Assembly (NCBI RefSeq): GCF_021646545.1
Contig: NZ_JAKIRP010000024.1
Span: 91,245 to 155,244, forward strand
Length of the DNA stretch: 64,000 bases
Direction: 5' to 3'
DNA from: Chitinophaga filiformis
GTDB taxonomy: Bacteria; Bacteroidota; Bacteroidia; Chitinophagales; Chitinophagaceae
The position numbers and the translations under genes are program-made. Positions 37,601 through 49,000 of this stretch are shown here, piece after piece. Numbering within the stretch: the first letter of the stretch is position 1; the number at the start of each line of letters is the position of its first letter. The notes beneath the pieces were generated by a model that saw nothing but the letters and a program-made list of their open reading frames with translations, did not search any database and was not told the origin of the DNA.

Positions 37601-40600
37601 TGTATTATCATTACAAGGTATTCCCGGAATCTGCTGCCAATTATATTATCAGGCATTTCCACATCAGGGGTAAACTACAGCCGGCATTGATGAAAAAGGC
37701 TATCGACAGTGCCATACAGCAGTTTGACATCCTGCGGCTGCGTTTCTTTACGGGGGAGGACCATTACTTTTACTGTACCGTCAGCGATGATAAAACTTCG
37801 CCTGTAGAGATCACGGAAGGTGACGATGTAGCCGGGACTAAAAAGAAATGGCTGGAAGAAGGGTTTCACCTCTCAGGAGGTCCTGTCATGAAAGTGAAGA
37901 TATTCCAGCAGCCGGAAGGCGCGCAGCTGTTGCTGGCGTACCATCATATCATCATGGACGGCTGGTGTTTCCAGCTGATCATACAGCAGATAATGGCCTG
38001 TTATGAGGCTTTGTGTATGGGCTGGGAATATACCTGGAGAAAGTATACTTCATTTACGAAATACCTTGAGTGGATACAGGGGAAAGATGCAGGGGCTTCC
38101 CGTACATTCTGGAGCAATTACCTGCAGGGATATGATACCCTCGCCACGATACCTGCTACAGCTTCACACGACACGGCCTATGATGCGGGAGAACACGCGG
38201 TTACACTACCAGCAGAGCTGACAGCTAAGATAGGCGCATTGTGCACCCGGTTGCGACTCACGGCCAGTACTTTCATGCAGGTAGCCTGGGGCATTTTGCT
38301 GGGCAATTACAACAATACCAATGACGTGGTGTTTGGGGTGACGGTAGCCGGCAGACCGTATGAAATGGAGGGTTTTGAAGACTTGCTGGGCCTCTTTATC
38401 AATACACTTCCGGTACGCATCCGCTGGGAAGGACAGAGTATAACTTCTCTGCTTACGACCGCAAGAAATTACCTGTTTGATATACAACAGCATCAGTACC
38501 TTTCGCTGGCTGAGATACAGGCCTGCTCTGCCTTGAAAAAGGATCTGCTCGATCATGTGCTGGTATTTGAGAACTATCCGCTGACAGAGATGGAGGATGC
38601 CATGGCCAATACGAATATATCGGTGGCTGCTGAGAATGGGGCGGCCCAGGTAGGATATCCGCTGGCTGTAGTGGTGTACCCCGGTTCTTCTTATATCGTG
38701 AATTTCATGTATAACAGGAACAGGCATACGGATGAGGCTATAGCGAAAATAGGACAATGCCTTGTGCAGGTATTGCAACTGATGGTGGATGATCCTGATG
38801 CCAGGATAGCCCATCTGGATATTGTACCTGAACAGGAAAGACTGGCATTGCTGAAAGCAGGGGAGCCCTATGGCAGTTATGATCCTGCTGTGAATATCGT
38901 GACTGCTATTGAAACCATTGCCGCTACCTATCCTCAGAAAACAGCGCTGGAAGATCAGCACCAGGTGTTCTCTTATGCCGATATGCAATTGCAGGTACAG
39001 CGACTGGCTGGTTGGCTGATAACCAAACATAACATCCGCAGGGGAGATCATGTACTGATCTGTCTTCCTCCTTCGGCAGAGCTGATCATCGCGATGCTGG
39101 CTGTGCTAAAGGCCGGCGCCACCTATGTTCCGGTTGATGTTGAGTATCCGGAAGACAGGAAGCTGTATATCGCCGCGGATAGTGAGGCGAAGGCCATGAT
39201 CACTAACCGGGCTTTTTCAACTGCATTGACCGGTGTACCGCTTATCCTGATGGAAGATGTGCCGCCTGTTATACTGGCTATAAAGATGCCGGTCATCAGC
39301 GGAGATGATATTGCCTATATTATCTATACTTCCGGTTCAACCGGTAAGCCTAAAGGTTGCCAGGTAAAACACAGCAACCTGCAACACCTGTTCCTGCAAC
39401 AGGAACCCTGGTTGTCGTTCTCCGCTTCAGACAAATGGATCATGGCGCATTCCGCTGCGTTCGACTTTTCCGTATGGGAGATGTATGGCGCCCTGGTGAA
39501 CGGCGGATCGCTCTATATCCCTGACCGCGACCAGGTAAGGGATGCCGGCTTGTTCTGCCGCCTGCTGGAGGAGAAAGGCATCACCATTCTGAACCAGACG
39601 CCGTCTTCATTTTACGGACTGCTGGATGTGATAAAGGCCGGTGACCTGCGTATGGTGATATTTGGCGGAGATGTGCTGGATTTTACAAAGCTGCGCAGGT
39701 GGCTGGATATACCGGGACGTGAACAGGTGACCTTATACAACCTGTATGGTATAACGGAAACAACGGTACACGTCACCTGGCATCAGGTGACGGACGAGGA
39801 AATACTACATGCAAAAGGAAGCTCCTATATCGGTACGCCGTTGCCGGGAGCATCTGTGTACATTATGAATAAACAGCTGCAGTTATGTCCGGAGGGCGTT
39901 TTCGGAGAGATCTGCGTAGGAGGGGACGGTGTATCTGCCGGGTATTATAACAACCGTGAACTGACCGATCTTAAGTTCATTATCCATCCGCTGAACGATG
40001 AAGGGAAGTTTTACCGGAGCGGAGATACCGGCCGCTGGCTGCCAGGGGGCATACTGGAGTTTGGCGGCAGGATAGACGACCAGGTAAAGGTGCGGGGGTA
40101 CCGTATAGAGCCGGGCGAAATAGTCAGCCGTTTGCAGGAACATCCTGCTATCAGGCAGGCCTGTGTTATTCCTGTGAATGTAACGGGCACCACCTCACTC
40201 GCCGCTTATATCGTATTCCGGGCAGCGCCACTGTCTGTAAAGGAGCTTCGTGCATTCCTGGCGCTGACGCTTCCTGCTCACTTTATTCCACAGTATTTTA
40301 TTCCGCTCAGCGCATTGCCATTGACACCCAACGGAAAAGTGGACAAGCGTAAGCTGCCTTCGCCGGCTGTCACCACGGTTGTTACAGAGAGTGAAGATGA
40401 AATAGAACAATACCTGATCGACCTATGGAGCAAAGAGTTGGGGCAAACTGTTTCCGCGCAGGATAATTTCTTTGAATGCGGCGGGCATAGCCTGGTATCT
40501 TTCCGGATCATCAGTGCCGTACAGGCAAAATTCAATGTACGACTGCCGGTGATACAGTTGTACCAGGACCCTGTGCTGAAAGACTTTGCCGCCTGTATCA

Positions 40601-41313
40601 GGCAATATATGGCCGGTATGGATCAACAGGTAGAGGCTGACTATGTTGTATTGAAAGATGGACCTGCGGATAAGACATTGTTCTTCTTCCCACCTGCCGT
40701 CGGCTATGCGATAGGTTTCGGGAAACTGGCGGAACAGCTGGAAGGCTTCCGGGTCATCGGCATCAACTTCATAGAAGAAGATACCATAGCGAAAATGGCG
40801 GCAATCGTGCAGCAACTGCAACCCACAGGGCCACTTGTCTTCTGTGGATTCTCGGCCGGAGGAAGCCTGAGCTTCCATGTAACGCGGGCACTGGAAAAAG
40901 CAGGACGAAGTGTAAGCGCGCTGGTGTTCCTGGATGCAAGAAGATTCATAACAGCGGAGCCGCTGGAAGAGTCGATGATCCGGCAGATCGCTACTGATTA
41001 CCTGGAAGATCCGAGAGCGAAAGCGGTGATCAGTTCTCCTGAAATGGCCGCCGTAATGCGCCGACGTATTGAAGCTTCCACCAGGTTTATCCATCAGCTG
41101 GAGGATAAGGGCATAGTACATGCTGATATCTTTTACATCAGCTCAGAAGAGAACAGCAACAATGCAGCACGCTGGTCTGCCTGGGAAGAAGTGACAAAGG
41201 GCAAGGTAGTGGTATATAAAGGAAAAGGTCCCCATGTATCCATGCTTGACCGCGAATATTTACCGCAGAACTTACAGGTATACATGGAGATCCTCCGTGA
41301 AATATTCTCTTAG
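34678..41313 (+). CDS. terminal NRPS, interface-like C*-A(Asp)-PCP-C-A(Thr)-PCP-TE
   Basis: The 2211-residue protein starts with a degenerate condensation-like domain (about 1-380; VNPLVADISS in place of HHxxxDG). A5 (about 390-890; YTSGTTGAPKG, YDLGYTS near 574, VNHYGPTETTIG) has the pocket D-L-T-K-F-G-H-I-G-K, an Asp-type code. PCP Ser is in GGDSIKA (about 918). The next C domain (about 968-1390) is intact (YHHIIMDGW). A6 (about 1410-1900; FDFSVWE near 1595, NLYGITETTVH) reads D-F-W-N-I-G-L-V-H-K, close to the Thr code. PCP Ser is in GGHSLVS (about 1935). The thioesterase (about 1985-2211) has Ser in GFSAGG (about 2059) and a late His in KGPHVSML. It should release the product, probably by macrocyclisation onto the beta-amine or a hydroxyl. 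Its stop overlaps the convergent carbamoyltransferase stop. Confidence 0.92.
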   Translation: MNTAFAYRLSSQQQSLLLSKNDLFYNKLVFSLPGRFTLKDVELAVVQLLDCYEAFKLSVYESEQGEWLQCAGQEVTISFSGGRSLPGEMGRVSIGDPVVRVFLQQDNNEITVTMLVNPLVADISSLYVIQQQLIEVLDKGSTPEEEIGYLQYAEWQHQLQESEDLTEASAFWNAQYKGVQPVLRNELNYTGQEQDIATSIVALPAELSEHIEDEESIFFAGFLDMLHLLTDSESYTVGVECHGREFDELKDTVGLLSKVLPCTCSRPEVAADILHNMKAFQFYHAAQQVFDYQFAYLSLNSTAEGLQWLQGRKLKCQVVNDDVGIRLIFLYHPGYFRIEDIRQMQELYIALLAQRTEKGNQLNQFRTSFAEKVCRAAVKTESRFVHVVEACKAVAIKFPGHTAVRSLSGSLTYKELDDYSDKAAALLTDHYGVAAGDFVGVMMPEDHWLPVALLAIMKTGAAHVPIDAGNPPARIQQILSDASLRCLLINEEQPDYHIQTIRFKKLWKQQDLSFVQPSFTGNETACMIYTSGTTGAPKGVMVSGNNLLNYTDWLRQTFQLTQHDQSILQASYAYDLGYTSLWGCLSTGATVHIIPAEKRQDADWMISYIKEQQITFLKLTPSICYLLLQAEDAAALSDSSLRLVFSGGEKIDIAGIQRFAAIKPEIQFVNHYGPTETTIGTLYQPVSLPDFAAKPVIGKPISGNEVFIVNEAGAFCVPGEKGEILIAGKGLTKGYYNRDALNSEKFREIVLNGRRVRVYHSGDVGYWMGDGTVFLEGRKDNQVKIHGHRVELGEIRKALQLPGVTEVFLRLIPSHSFGEELVCYYLADLEIDHPAWRKELLKVLPEYMIPAFFIRLDKLPVTANGKVDESRFPDPYQYLDKPPAADSQLSEAESIIAGIWAEVLGLHIHADSDFFASGGDSIKAIQIVAKLNRKGLNCQLPDIFNYTTVSALAARLRPEKPVASRYRLLPMQEAMYYHYKVFPESAANYIIRHFHIRGKLQPALMKKAIDSAIQQFDILRLRFFTGEDHYFYCTVSDDKTSPVEITEGDDVAGTKKKWLEEGFHLSGGPVMKVKIFQQPEGAQLLLAYHHIIMDGWCFQLIIQQIMACYEALCMGWEYTWRKYTSFTKYLEWIQGKDAGASRTFWSNYLQGYDTLATIPATASHDTAYDAGEHAVTLPAELTAKIGALCTRLRLTASTFMQVAWGILLGNYNNTNDVVFGVTVAGRPYEMEGFEDLLGLFINTLPVRIRWEGQSITSLLTTARNYLFDIQQHQYLSLAEIQACSALKKDLLDHVLVFENYPLTEMEDAMANTNISVAAENGAAQVGYPLAVVVYPGSSYIVNFMYNRNRHTDEAIAKIGQCLVQVLQLMVDDPDARIAHLDIVPEQERLALLKAGEPYGSYDPAVNIVTAIETIAATYPQKTALEDQHQVFSYADMQLQVQRLAGWLITKHNIRRGDHVLICLPPSAELIIAMLAVLKAGATYVPVDVEYPEDRKLYIAADSEAKAMITNRAFSTALTGVPLILMEDVPPVILAIKMPVISGDDIAYIIYTSGSTGKPKGCQVKHSNLQHLFLQQEPWLSFSASDKWIMAHSAAFDFSVWEMYGALVNGGSLYIPDRDQVRDAGLFCRLLEEKGITILNQTPSSFYGLLDVIKAGDLRMVIFGGDVLDFTKLRRWLDIPGREQVTLYNLYGITETTVHVTWHQVTDEEILHAKGSSYIGTPLPGASVYIMNKQLQLCPEGVFGEICVGGDGVSAGYYNNRELTDLKFIIHPLNDEGKFYRSGDTGRWLPGGILEFGGRIDDQVKVRGYRIEPGEIVSRLQEHPAIRQACVIPVNVTGTTSLAAYIVFRAAPLSVKELRAFLALTLPAHFIPQYFIPLSALPLTPNGKVDKRKLPSPAVTTVVTESEDEIEQYLIDLWSKELGQTVSAQDNFFECGGHSLVSFRIISAVQAKFNVRLPVIQLYQDPVLKDFAACIRQYMAGMDQQVEADYVVLKDGPADKTLFFFPPAVGYAIGFGKLAEQLEGFRVIGINFIEEDTIAKMAAIVQQLQPTGPLVFCGFSAGGSLSFHVTRALEKAGRSVSALVFLDARRFITAEPLEESMIRQIATDYLEDPRAKAVISSPEMAAVMRRRIEASTRFIHQLEDKGIVHADIFYISSEENSNNAARWSAWEEVTKGKVVVYKGKGPHVSMLDREYLPQNLQVYMEILREIFS

Positions 41314-43055
41314 CTTTGTTTTTCTATCATATAGTCATTCACTACCAGCACATCCAGTCCTGTAGTATAGAACATGCCGATGGCGTCTTCCAGTGAATGC
41401 AGAATAGGTTTCCCCATTATATTTAAACTGGTGTTGAGTACAATGGGGACGCCTGTAATATCATAGAACGATTTGATCAGCTTATAGTAAGAAGCATTCC
41501 ATTCCTTTTTAACTGTCTGCAGTCTGCCGGTATGATTGGCATGTACTACGGCGGGTACTTTACTCTTCACTTCTTTCCTGAAAATCAGTGTCCGCTCCAT
41601 GTAGGGCGTCTCTTCGTAATTCTCAAAATAGGTATCTCCGAATTCATGTAAGATGGATGGGGCAAAGGGACGGAATTCTTCCCTGAACTTTACCATTGAG
41701 TTGATCTTGTTTTTCATGTCTTCGGGTCTGGGATCTGCCAGGATGCTGCGATTGCCCAGAGACCGAGGACCAAATTCTGCTCTGCCCTGTACCCAGGCTA
41801 CCAGTTTCCCCTCTGCCAGTTTGGCCGCTGTTTCCTTATGTATACTGAGTGGCAGGTGACGGATATTGCTGACCTTTCCCAGCTGTAACATGCGTTTGAT
41901 GGTCTCTTCCTGGATAGCGGAACCCAGGTATGGTGTGAAGAAAGACTTGCTACCCAGTTTAAGGGCAGGATTGTCTTCTTTCAGGGCCAGCATGGCAGCG
42001 CCAATGGAGTTGCCATCATCCGCAGGGGCGGAAGGAACGAACAGTTTGCTGAAACCTGTGGTAGTGGTCACCGTTCCATTAAAGGAAGAATTCAATCCGC
42101 AGCCACCACCGATAACAAGATTGGGCGACAGCTTCAGTGCTTCCACGTCTTTCAGCATTGCCGTGGTTAACTCTGCAAAACAGGTCTGACCGGTGAATGC
42201 CAGGTCTGCCGCCGTCCACGGGTCGCTGTCGGGCGCCCGTTTGAATGCTTCCAGTTCTCTCAATATAGCAATGATCCTTTCTACAGGAGGATAGTGGAGC
42301 CGCAGGTTTTCATAACGGCATAACTCCCTGATAAGCTGGTAAGCCTCGGGGATGATCTTGCCGTAAGGTGCAAGTCCCATTACCTTCCATTCCTCACCGG
42401 TGAACCAGTCAAACCCGCAGAGGGTGGTGATCATTTCATACAGCCAGCCCAGACTTTGTGGTCCTTTATGCAGTCTGACTTCCTTCAGTTTATCCTGTTC
42501 ATAATGATAAATGGAAATAGAGCCCCCTTCACCATAGCCATCTATGACTGCACAGGCAGCATTTTCGTACGGGCTGGTGTAACAGGCGTAGGCCGCATGC
42601 GCCAGGTGATGGGAATAACTGCGGAAGCTGACCCTGCTCTCGGGGAAGTGTTGCTGTAAGGCTAGTAGAATGCCCGTACCTGCATTCTTCTGGTACTGGT
42701 GCTGCAGCTTGAGGATGGTGTAAATGGATGCTTTGGAAAAGATGTACCGGGAGGGTAACTGTAATAGTGGATTTGTCAGGCTCTTCTCAGAAAAGAATCC
42801 CAGTTTTTCCAGTCTGTCGAGAAACTGCAGGTAATCCTGGCTCCATGAAGTAGCCACTACAAAGGACGCGCCTTTTTTACAGTATTTCTTCAATGTGCGG
42901 CCAATGTCAAAGTTATCGGCAGGGCAGCTGAGGCCCCGTTTGTATTGCAGTTTCCTTTCTGTTGCTTCTGCGAACAGGACCTCTCCCTGATTGTTCATAA
43001 TGGCAATAGAGGAGTCGTGGAATGTATTTGAAAGACCGATGTAGTATGTTTCCAT
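41310..43055 (-). CDS. O-carbamoyltransferase (NodU/CmcH/TobZ family)
   Basis: The 581-residue protein has the two-domain layout of the family. The N-terminal Kae1-like half contains HHLAHAAYA (His149, His150, His153), a nearby IDGYGEGGS motif and GGGCGLNSSFNG. The C-terminal half ends with NTSLNIMGKPILHS and an ATP/carbamoyl-phosphate binding fold. Such enzymes move a carbamoyl group from carbamoyl phosphate, through carbamoyl-AMP, to a hydroxyl of a natural product. Likely acceptors here are the KR-derived hydroxyls of the lipid chain or a side chain of Ser, Thr or a hydroxylated residue. It shares one base (TAATG) with the upstream PKS gene, so the two are translationally coupled. Confidence 0.92.
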   Translation of the reverse strand: METYYIGLSNTFHDSSIAIMNNQGEVLFAEATERKLQYKRGLSCPADNFDIGRTLKKYCKKGASFVVATSWSQDYLQFLDRLEKLGFFSEKSLTNPLLQLPSRYIFSKASIYTILKLQHQYQKNAGTGILLALQQHFPESRVSFRSYSHHLAHAAYACYTSPYENAACAVIDGYGEGGSISIYHYEQDKLKEVRLHKGPQSLGWLYEMITTLCGFDWFTGEEWKVMGLAPYGKIIPEAYQLIRELCRYENLRLHYPPVERIIAILRELEAFKRAPDSDPWTAADLAFTGQTCFAELTTAMLKDVEALKLSPNLVIGGGCGLNSSFNGTVTTTTGFSKLFVPSAPADDGNSIGAAMLALKEDNPALKLGSKSFFTPYLGSAIQEETIKRMLQLGKVSNIRHLPLSIHKETAAKLAEGKLVAWVQGRAEFGPRSLGNRSILADPRPEDMKNKINSMVKFREEFRPFAPSILHEFGDTYFENYEETPYMERTLIFRKEVKSKVPAVVHANHTGRLQTVKKEWNASYYKLIKSFYDITGVPIVLNTSLNIMGKPILHSLEDAIGMFYTTGLDVLVVNDYMIEKQS

Positions 43056-46000
43056 TACACTTTATATTCATTTAGGATGTTTGCGATTTCGTCATCAGAG
43101 ATCAGGCTGATCTCAGCGATCAGCAGGTCTTCCGGATCGGGATGGGGTTTATGTATTGTGGCGAACAGGCAGCCTGATAATGCTGTGATGGTCGGGTACT
43201 GGAAGAAGTGGGATATGGGAATAGGCAAACCGGTGACGGCCACCAGCTTATTTTTGAGTGTGCTGAGCATGATGGAATCGAACCCTGTTTCAAAATAAGG
43301 CCGGTCTGTTATCAATGTTTCATCGGGAGCCAATCCTAATACCTCTTTGGCCAGACCTTTTACCAGTTCCAGCATGCCTTCCTCATCTTCAGGCAATACA
43401 GCCGTTTTTAAGGCCATATCATCCTCTCCCGACCTATACCACCCCGCAGGGAGATAAGGCTGTATCCAGTCGGGAAATGCCTGTCCCGGTGTGATATTTA
43501 AGGCAGCATATACAGCGCCATTTGCATTGATCAGTGATTCCATGATCCTGATACCTCCCCGGCTCTCGAATGGCTGTACACCCAGTTGCTCGAAATGGGC
43601 CGCCAGTGATGCCGCCATAGCTGAATGTTTCCATGGCCCCCAGCAGATGCTGACGCAGGGTAGTTGCTGTGCCTTACGTAGCTGTGCCAGCGTATTCAGC
43701 AGGTAGTTGGCAGCGCCGTAGTTGGTTTGCCCGGCGTTGCCAGTCAGTGATACAGTAGAGGAGAACAATACAAAGAAGTCCAGTTGCCATTGCTGGCTTA
43801 AGTGATGTAATTCCCAGGCATGCTGCACTTTACCCTCAAATACAGCTGTGAAGCTTTCCCGGGTATGTGATACCAGTAGTTTGTCATTGATAGCACCAGC
43901 GGTATGAATGATGCCTTTGATGGTTGTAATACCTGCAGCTTGTAAATGCTGTCCCAGGGAATCGCCTGGCTGCATCCTGATGTAAGTGATGCGGCAACCC
44001 TGCTGTTCCCATTGAGCAGATAAGGTTTCCTTTAACGGTCCTCTACCGGTGATCACAATATGTCTTGCACCTTTCTGTATGAGCCATTGTACCACCAGAG
44101 CTCCCAGGCTGCCAAAACCGCCGGTAACGAGGTAGGTGCTGTCTTTCTGAATCGACAGGACTTTGGTCTGTTGAACGACAGGTTGTTCTTCCAGGGTGGG
44201 AATGAACCATTGGCCGTCCCTGATCACAAATTGTAATCCGGTAGCAGGCAGTTGCTGGCTGATCAGCGCCAGCGCGTGATCATATTCGCTGGCGCTGATA
44301 TCTATGATGCACAGCTGTACATGTTCAAGTTCGTGTTTCAGGGAAATAAAGAATCCCCATAGCATACTGCTTTGAAGGTTGGCTACCGCATGATGCTGGT
44401 GTACATTGTTGGTGACGATGATAAAATTTTCGCAGGAAGCGAGCCGGATCTTTTCTGTCAGGGTAACCACGTGTAGCAGTTCCTGCTGATCAATGCCGGT
44501 CGCTGATGTATCGAACAGGTTAGCGATATAACATACCGTTGTATCCTGGTTTATGTCGGGTAGTGCCGAGATATGGGCGATGGCGGTGTCCATCCCTGCG
44601 GCACAGAGCTGTTGCTGCCAGCGCTCTGCTGCCTCCTGCTGCTGGTCGTATACGATGATGTGTATGTTCAGACTGGAATCTGCTTCAGGTTGGATCTTCC
44701 TGTACACCAGTTCCGGAATGGTATTTTCAGTGCTTGCTGTTTGGGCGACCAGTTTTCCTTGTCCGGCCACAAACAGGGGCATCCAGTATTTCTTTCGCTG
44801 GAAAGGGTAAGGCGCCATTGCGGGATGTTGTAGCTGGTAGCCACTCTCTCCCTGTTTCCAGTCTACCCGTATGCCATTTCTCTGCAGGCAGGCGAGGCTT
44901 TCCAGGAATTGCGCCACGGCAGATCTGCCTCTTCTTAACGAAGGAACAGCTTCCAGGGATGGCAATTGCAGGTTGCTGACCATGTTGCTCAATACCGGCT
45001 GAGGGCCCAGCTCCAGGCATATAGTACATCCGGATTGGTGTAAGGAATGGATTGAATCGTAATACCGCACGGCCTGCAACATATGTTTGGACCAGTAAGC
45101 AGGATCCTGTTGCTGTGCTTCAGTCAGTACGAGTCCGGTAATATTGGATATCACAGGAATAGCCGTTTTTCCCCGGCGGATCTTTGCGCTTGTCTGCATC
45201 AGCGCTTCTGCTGCGGGCGCCATTAAAGGCGAGTGGAACGCATGTGACACATTCAACGGTGAGCCGGAAACATCCTTCAGGTTGTTCTTCAACTCCTGCA
45301 GCTGGTCGGCCGTGCCTGATACCACCGTTTGCTGTGGTGCATTCACACAGGCAATGTACAGATCAAGCCCGAGCGTTTTTATCAGTTCCCTGGCTTTTGT
45401 CTCCGAGACATTGAGCGACATCATGCCAGTGCCGGCAGGCAGTTCCTGCATTAGCCTGGCCCTGTCGCTGATCAGCATAATGGCATCTTCCAGTGTCATT
45501 AATCCTGCAACCACTGAAGCAGTGAATTCACCAATGCTGTGCCCCATAGCTATTGCCGGGGTGATGCCAAAGCTCTTATATAATACCGATAAAGCGTAAG
45601 ACAAACAGAAGAGGGCAGGTTGTGTAAAGCGTGTCTGATCGATCTTCTTATCAGGGTCTTCTTTGAAGAGAATATCTGAGAGGGAAATACCCTGATTATA
45701 TTTCGTATACAGCTGGTCGCAATCATCTATTGCCTGGCGGAAAGCGGGATAGTATTCATACAGCTCTTTCCCCATACCCGTGTATTGTGATCCCTGTCCG
45801 GTGAACTGGAACCCGAGGGTATGTTTCACCTGTTTACAGTACACGACCTGTTCTTCAGCAAACTTCGCCAGTGCGGCAGCAAGGCCTTCTTTACTGGTCG
45901 TTATACAATGCCAGTGATAAGGTAGCAGATTATTTCTCCTGTTGATGTTGTAGGTAATATCTCCGATAGTGTCTGTTGTACCTGACAGGTACTGTTGCAG

Positions 46001-49000
46001 GTCTTGCACCATTTCCTTCAATGCAGCGATGGAATGGGCTGAGAGGGTACAGACATAACTGTCTTTGGCGGGAGATGTATACGGTAGGGAGGCAGGCGCC
46101 TCTATGATAGCATGTGCGTTGGTGCCGCTGAAGCCAAAGGAACTGATGCCTGCCAGCCTTTTTTTATCCGAAGGCCAGTTGACGGGTTTGTCGACTACTT
46201 TTATGTTGGCCGTGTCCCAGGGTATGAGCGGATTGGGGTTGTGGAAGTGAAGATTACCGGGGATCTGCTGGTGGCGGAAAGACAAGAGTATCTTCATCAG
46301 TCCTGCGATACCGGCGGCAGATTCCAGGTGCCCGATATTCGATTTGAGGCTACCTGTGAGCAATGGTTGTTGTCTGCCGCTGGTGCGGTATGCCTGTTGT
46401 AACGCTTCCAGCTCCAGCGGGTCTCCCAGGGAGGTGCCTGTACCATGCGCCTCCACATAATCCACTTCTTCCGGTGTGATGCCTGCCATCTGGATCGCCT
46501 TGCTCACCAGCCGTTGTTGTGCCAGTCCGTTGGGCGCTGTGAGCCCGTTGCTTTTCCCGTCCTGGTTGATGGCAGAACTACGGATCACACCCAGTATGGC
46601 ATCCCCGTTCTCTATTGCACTGGCCAATGGTTTGAGTATAATAAGCGCACAGCCTTCTCCGCGACCGTAGCCGTCTGCAGCAACATCAAATGTCTTACAC
46701 CTGCCATCGGGCGCCAGGGCCTGTATCCTGGTCAGCGCTACTGTTGGTTCGGGCGCCAGCATCAGATTGACACCGCCGGCAATCGCCATGGAGCAATCGC
46801 CCGACTGTAAACTTTTACAGGCATAATGAATGGCCACCAGCGATGAAGAGCAGGCGGTATTGATCACCATTGCCGGTCCGCTGAGGTCAAAGAAATACGA
46901 TAACCGGCCAGCCGCTGTACTGGTGAGTGTTCCTGTCAGAGAATAAGGGTCTATGGCCTCCATATCATCCGAACAGATATGTGCCCGCATATAGTCGCTA
47001 TGACTAAGCCCTAAAAATACCCCCGTGTCTGTATGCTGAATAGCAGGGAGGGGATAGCCTGCATCCTGCAGGGCGAGGAAGGCCGTCTCCAGCAGCATAC
47101 GTTGTTGTGGGTCCAGTGCGGCGGCTTCTTTCGGCGAAATGCCAAAGAAACCGGCATCAAAGAGTTCCGGATGATCTACGAAACTACCTGCGGCGAATGC
47201 CTTGTTGCCGTCCGGCATCTGCCATCTTTCTACCGGTATGGCTGTCACCGGGTCGGTTCCTTTGACCAGCAGTTCCCATAACTTTTCCGGATCATTGGCG
47301 CCGCCCGGGAACTTGCCTGCCATACCAATAATGGCGACCGGCTCAAAAGTAGCCTGCCGGGGTACAATATGTTTTTCCTGTTGTTTTACCGTGGCAAGAT
47401 ATTCTGCCAGCCGGTGAATAGTAGGATACTCAAATACGACTGTAGGACTCAAACTCAGTTGTGTAACCTGATTGATCCTGTTGATCAGCTCTGTGCCTTT
47501 CAGGGAGTCAAATCCCAGGTCGGTGAGCGGTACATCGGTCTGTATATCAGCAATGCCAAATAAAGTCGCAATTTCCTGTTGTATCAGTTGTATGTAAGTA
47601 CTGTATTGCGATATTTTATTTTCGGCCGGGGCTCTCTTCGAAACATATTCCTCTGCCAGTTTTCTTCTTTGCAGTTTACCACTGGTTGTTTTGGGGATAC
47701 GGCTCACGGGTACTACTGCCTTTACGACAAGACCGAAGTGTTTCATGATAGCTTTCCTGACCTGTTCTGCAATACCTCCAAACTGTTGTTCAGACCCTCT
47801 GTATTGTACGAAAATGACCAGCTCTTCGCCGTTATTGTTATCCGGTACAGAGGCTGCTGCAGTTTTGGTTAATCCGAAGAGCTTCCCGTCTTCTGCCTCC
47901 AGTACTCTTTCCAGGTCGTAAGGGTAATAGTTCAAACCGTTGATGATGATCATCTCTTTCTCGCGGCCCGCGATATACAAGTTACCTTCATGAATGAAAC
48001 CGGTATCGCCGGTCTTCAGCCATCCGTCGGGAGAGAAGGTGTCCTTGTCGTCCAGCTGATAATAGCCGGATGTAATGCTCAACCCTTTTAACTGGATATT
48101 CCCCGTTCTGCCGTCCGGCAGGGGCTGATCGCGTTTATCTGTGATCCTGAGCTGCAGATATTGTGATGCCTTTCCGCAGGATACCAGGGTGACGGCCTGG
48201 GGAGAGCCTTCGGGAACAAATTCAACGAAGCCTTCGTGTTGCAGGCTTAACCTGTTGACGGTAACGGTTATTACGGGTGTGCAGGAAGGATGAAAAGACG
48301 CCATCAATGTTGCTTCTGCCATACCATAGGCAGGTAACATCACTTCATTGCTTATGCCATATGGTTTAAGCGCAGTAATGAATTGTCCGATCAATGGATA
48401 GGAGATGCTTTCAGCGCCGTTGTAGATCGATCGCAGACAGCTGAGGTCCCATTGTACGTCCTGCTTTTTGCTCTCAAAGTCCTGCAGGAAATATTTGTAG
48501 CCGAAGTTAGGGGAATAGCCAATATTCCCCCGGTGCTGATCTACTTTGTGCATCCATATCATCGGATGCCTGATGAACAGCGCGGTTGGGATCAGTACAA
48601 GATTGAATCCTCTGAGTAATGTCTTTAACACGCAACCCACGAGGCCCATATCATGTGTGAGTGGTAGCCAGGATACACCGGTTTCACCGGCCTTCATATT
48701 TGCACTGTTTACAATAGCCTCTACATTGCTCAGTACATTCATGTGCGTGATCATGATGCCCTTGGGCTGCCCGGTAGAGCCGGACGAAAACTGCAGATAG
48801 GCAATGTCATGAGGCGAGCCGGCATAAATGATATCGGCAGGTTTAATGTCGGTTGTCCACTGTACTATAAACGGTTGAATGTCCTGCCACCATTGTGTGT
48901 CGCTGGTAGCAAAAAACTGTTCCAGCCTGGACACGCTTTCATTATCTGCAAACAGGAAAGGGCGTTTCATGATACGCCATGCGTTCCTGATCTTCTGTTT

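Noticed and set aside
38206..39051. 281-codon minus-strand open frame inside the last NRPS
   Set aside because: It lies wholly within conserved C and A domain coding sequence, has an unnatural His/Tyr/Gln/Arg-rich composition and is a mirror frame of the real gene.
40423..41121. 232-codon minus-strand frame opposite the thioesterase domain
   Set aside because: The plus strand encodes PCP and thioesterase motifs throughout this stretch, and the minus frame has no domain and a low-quality composition.
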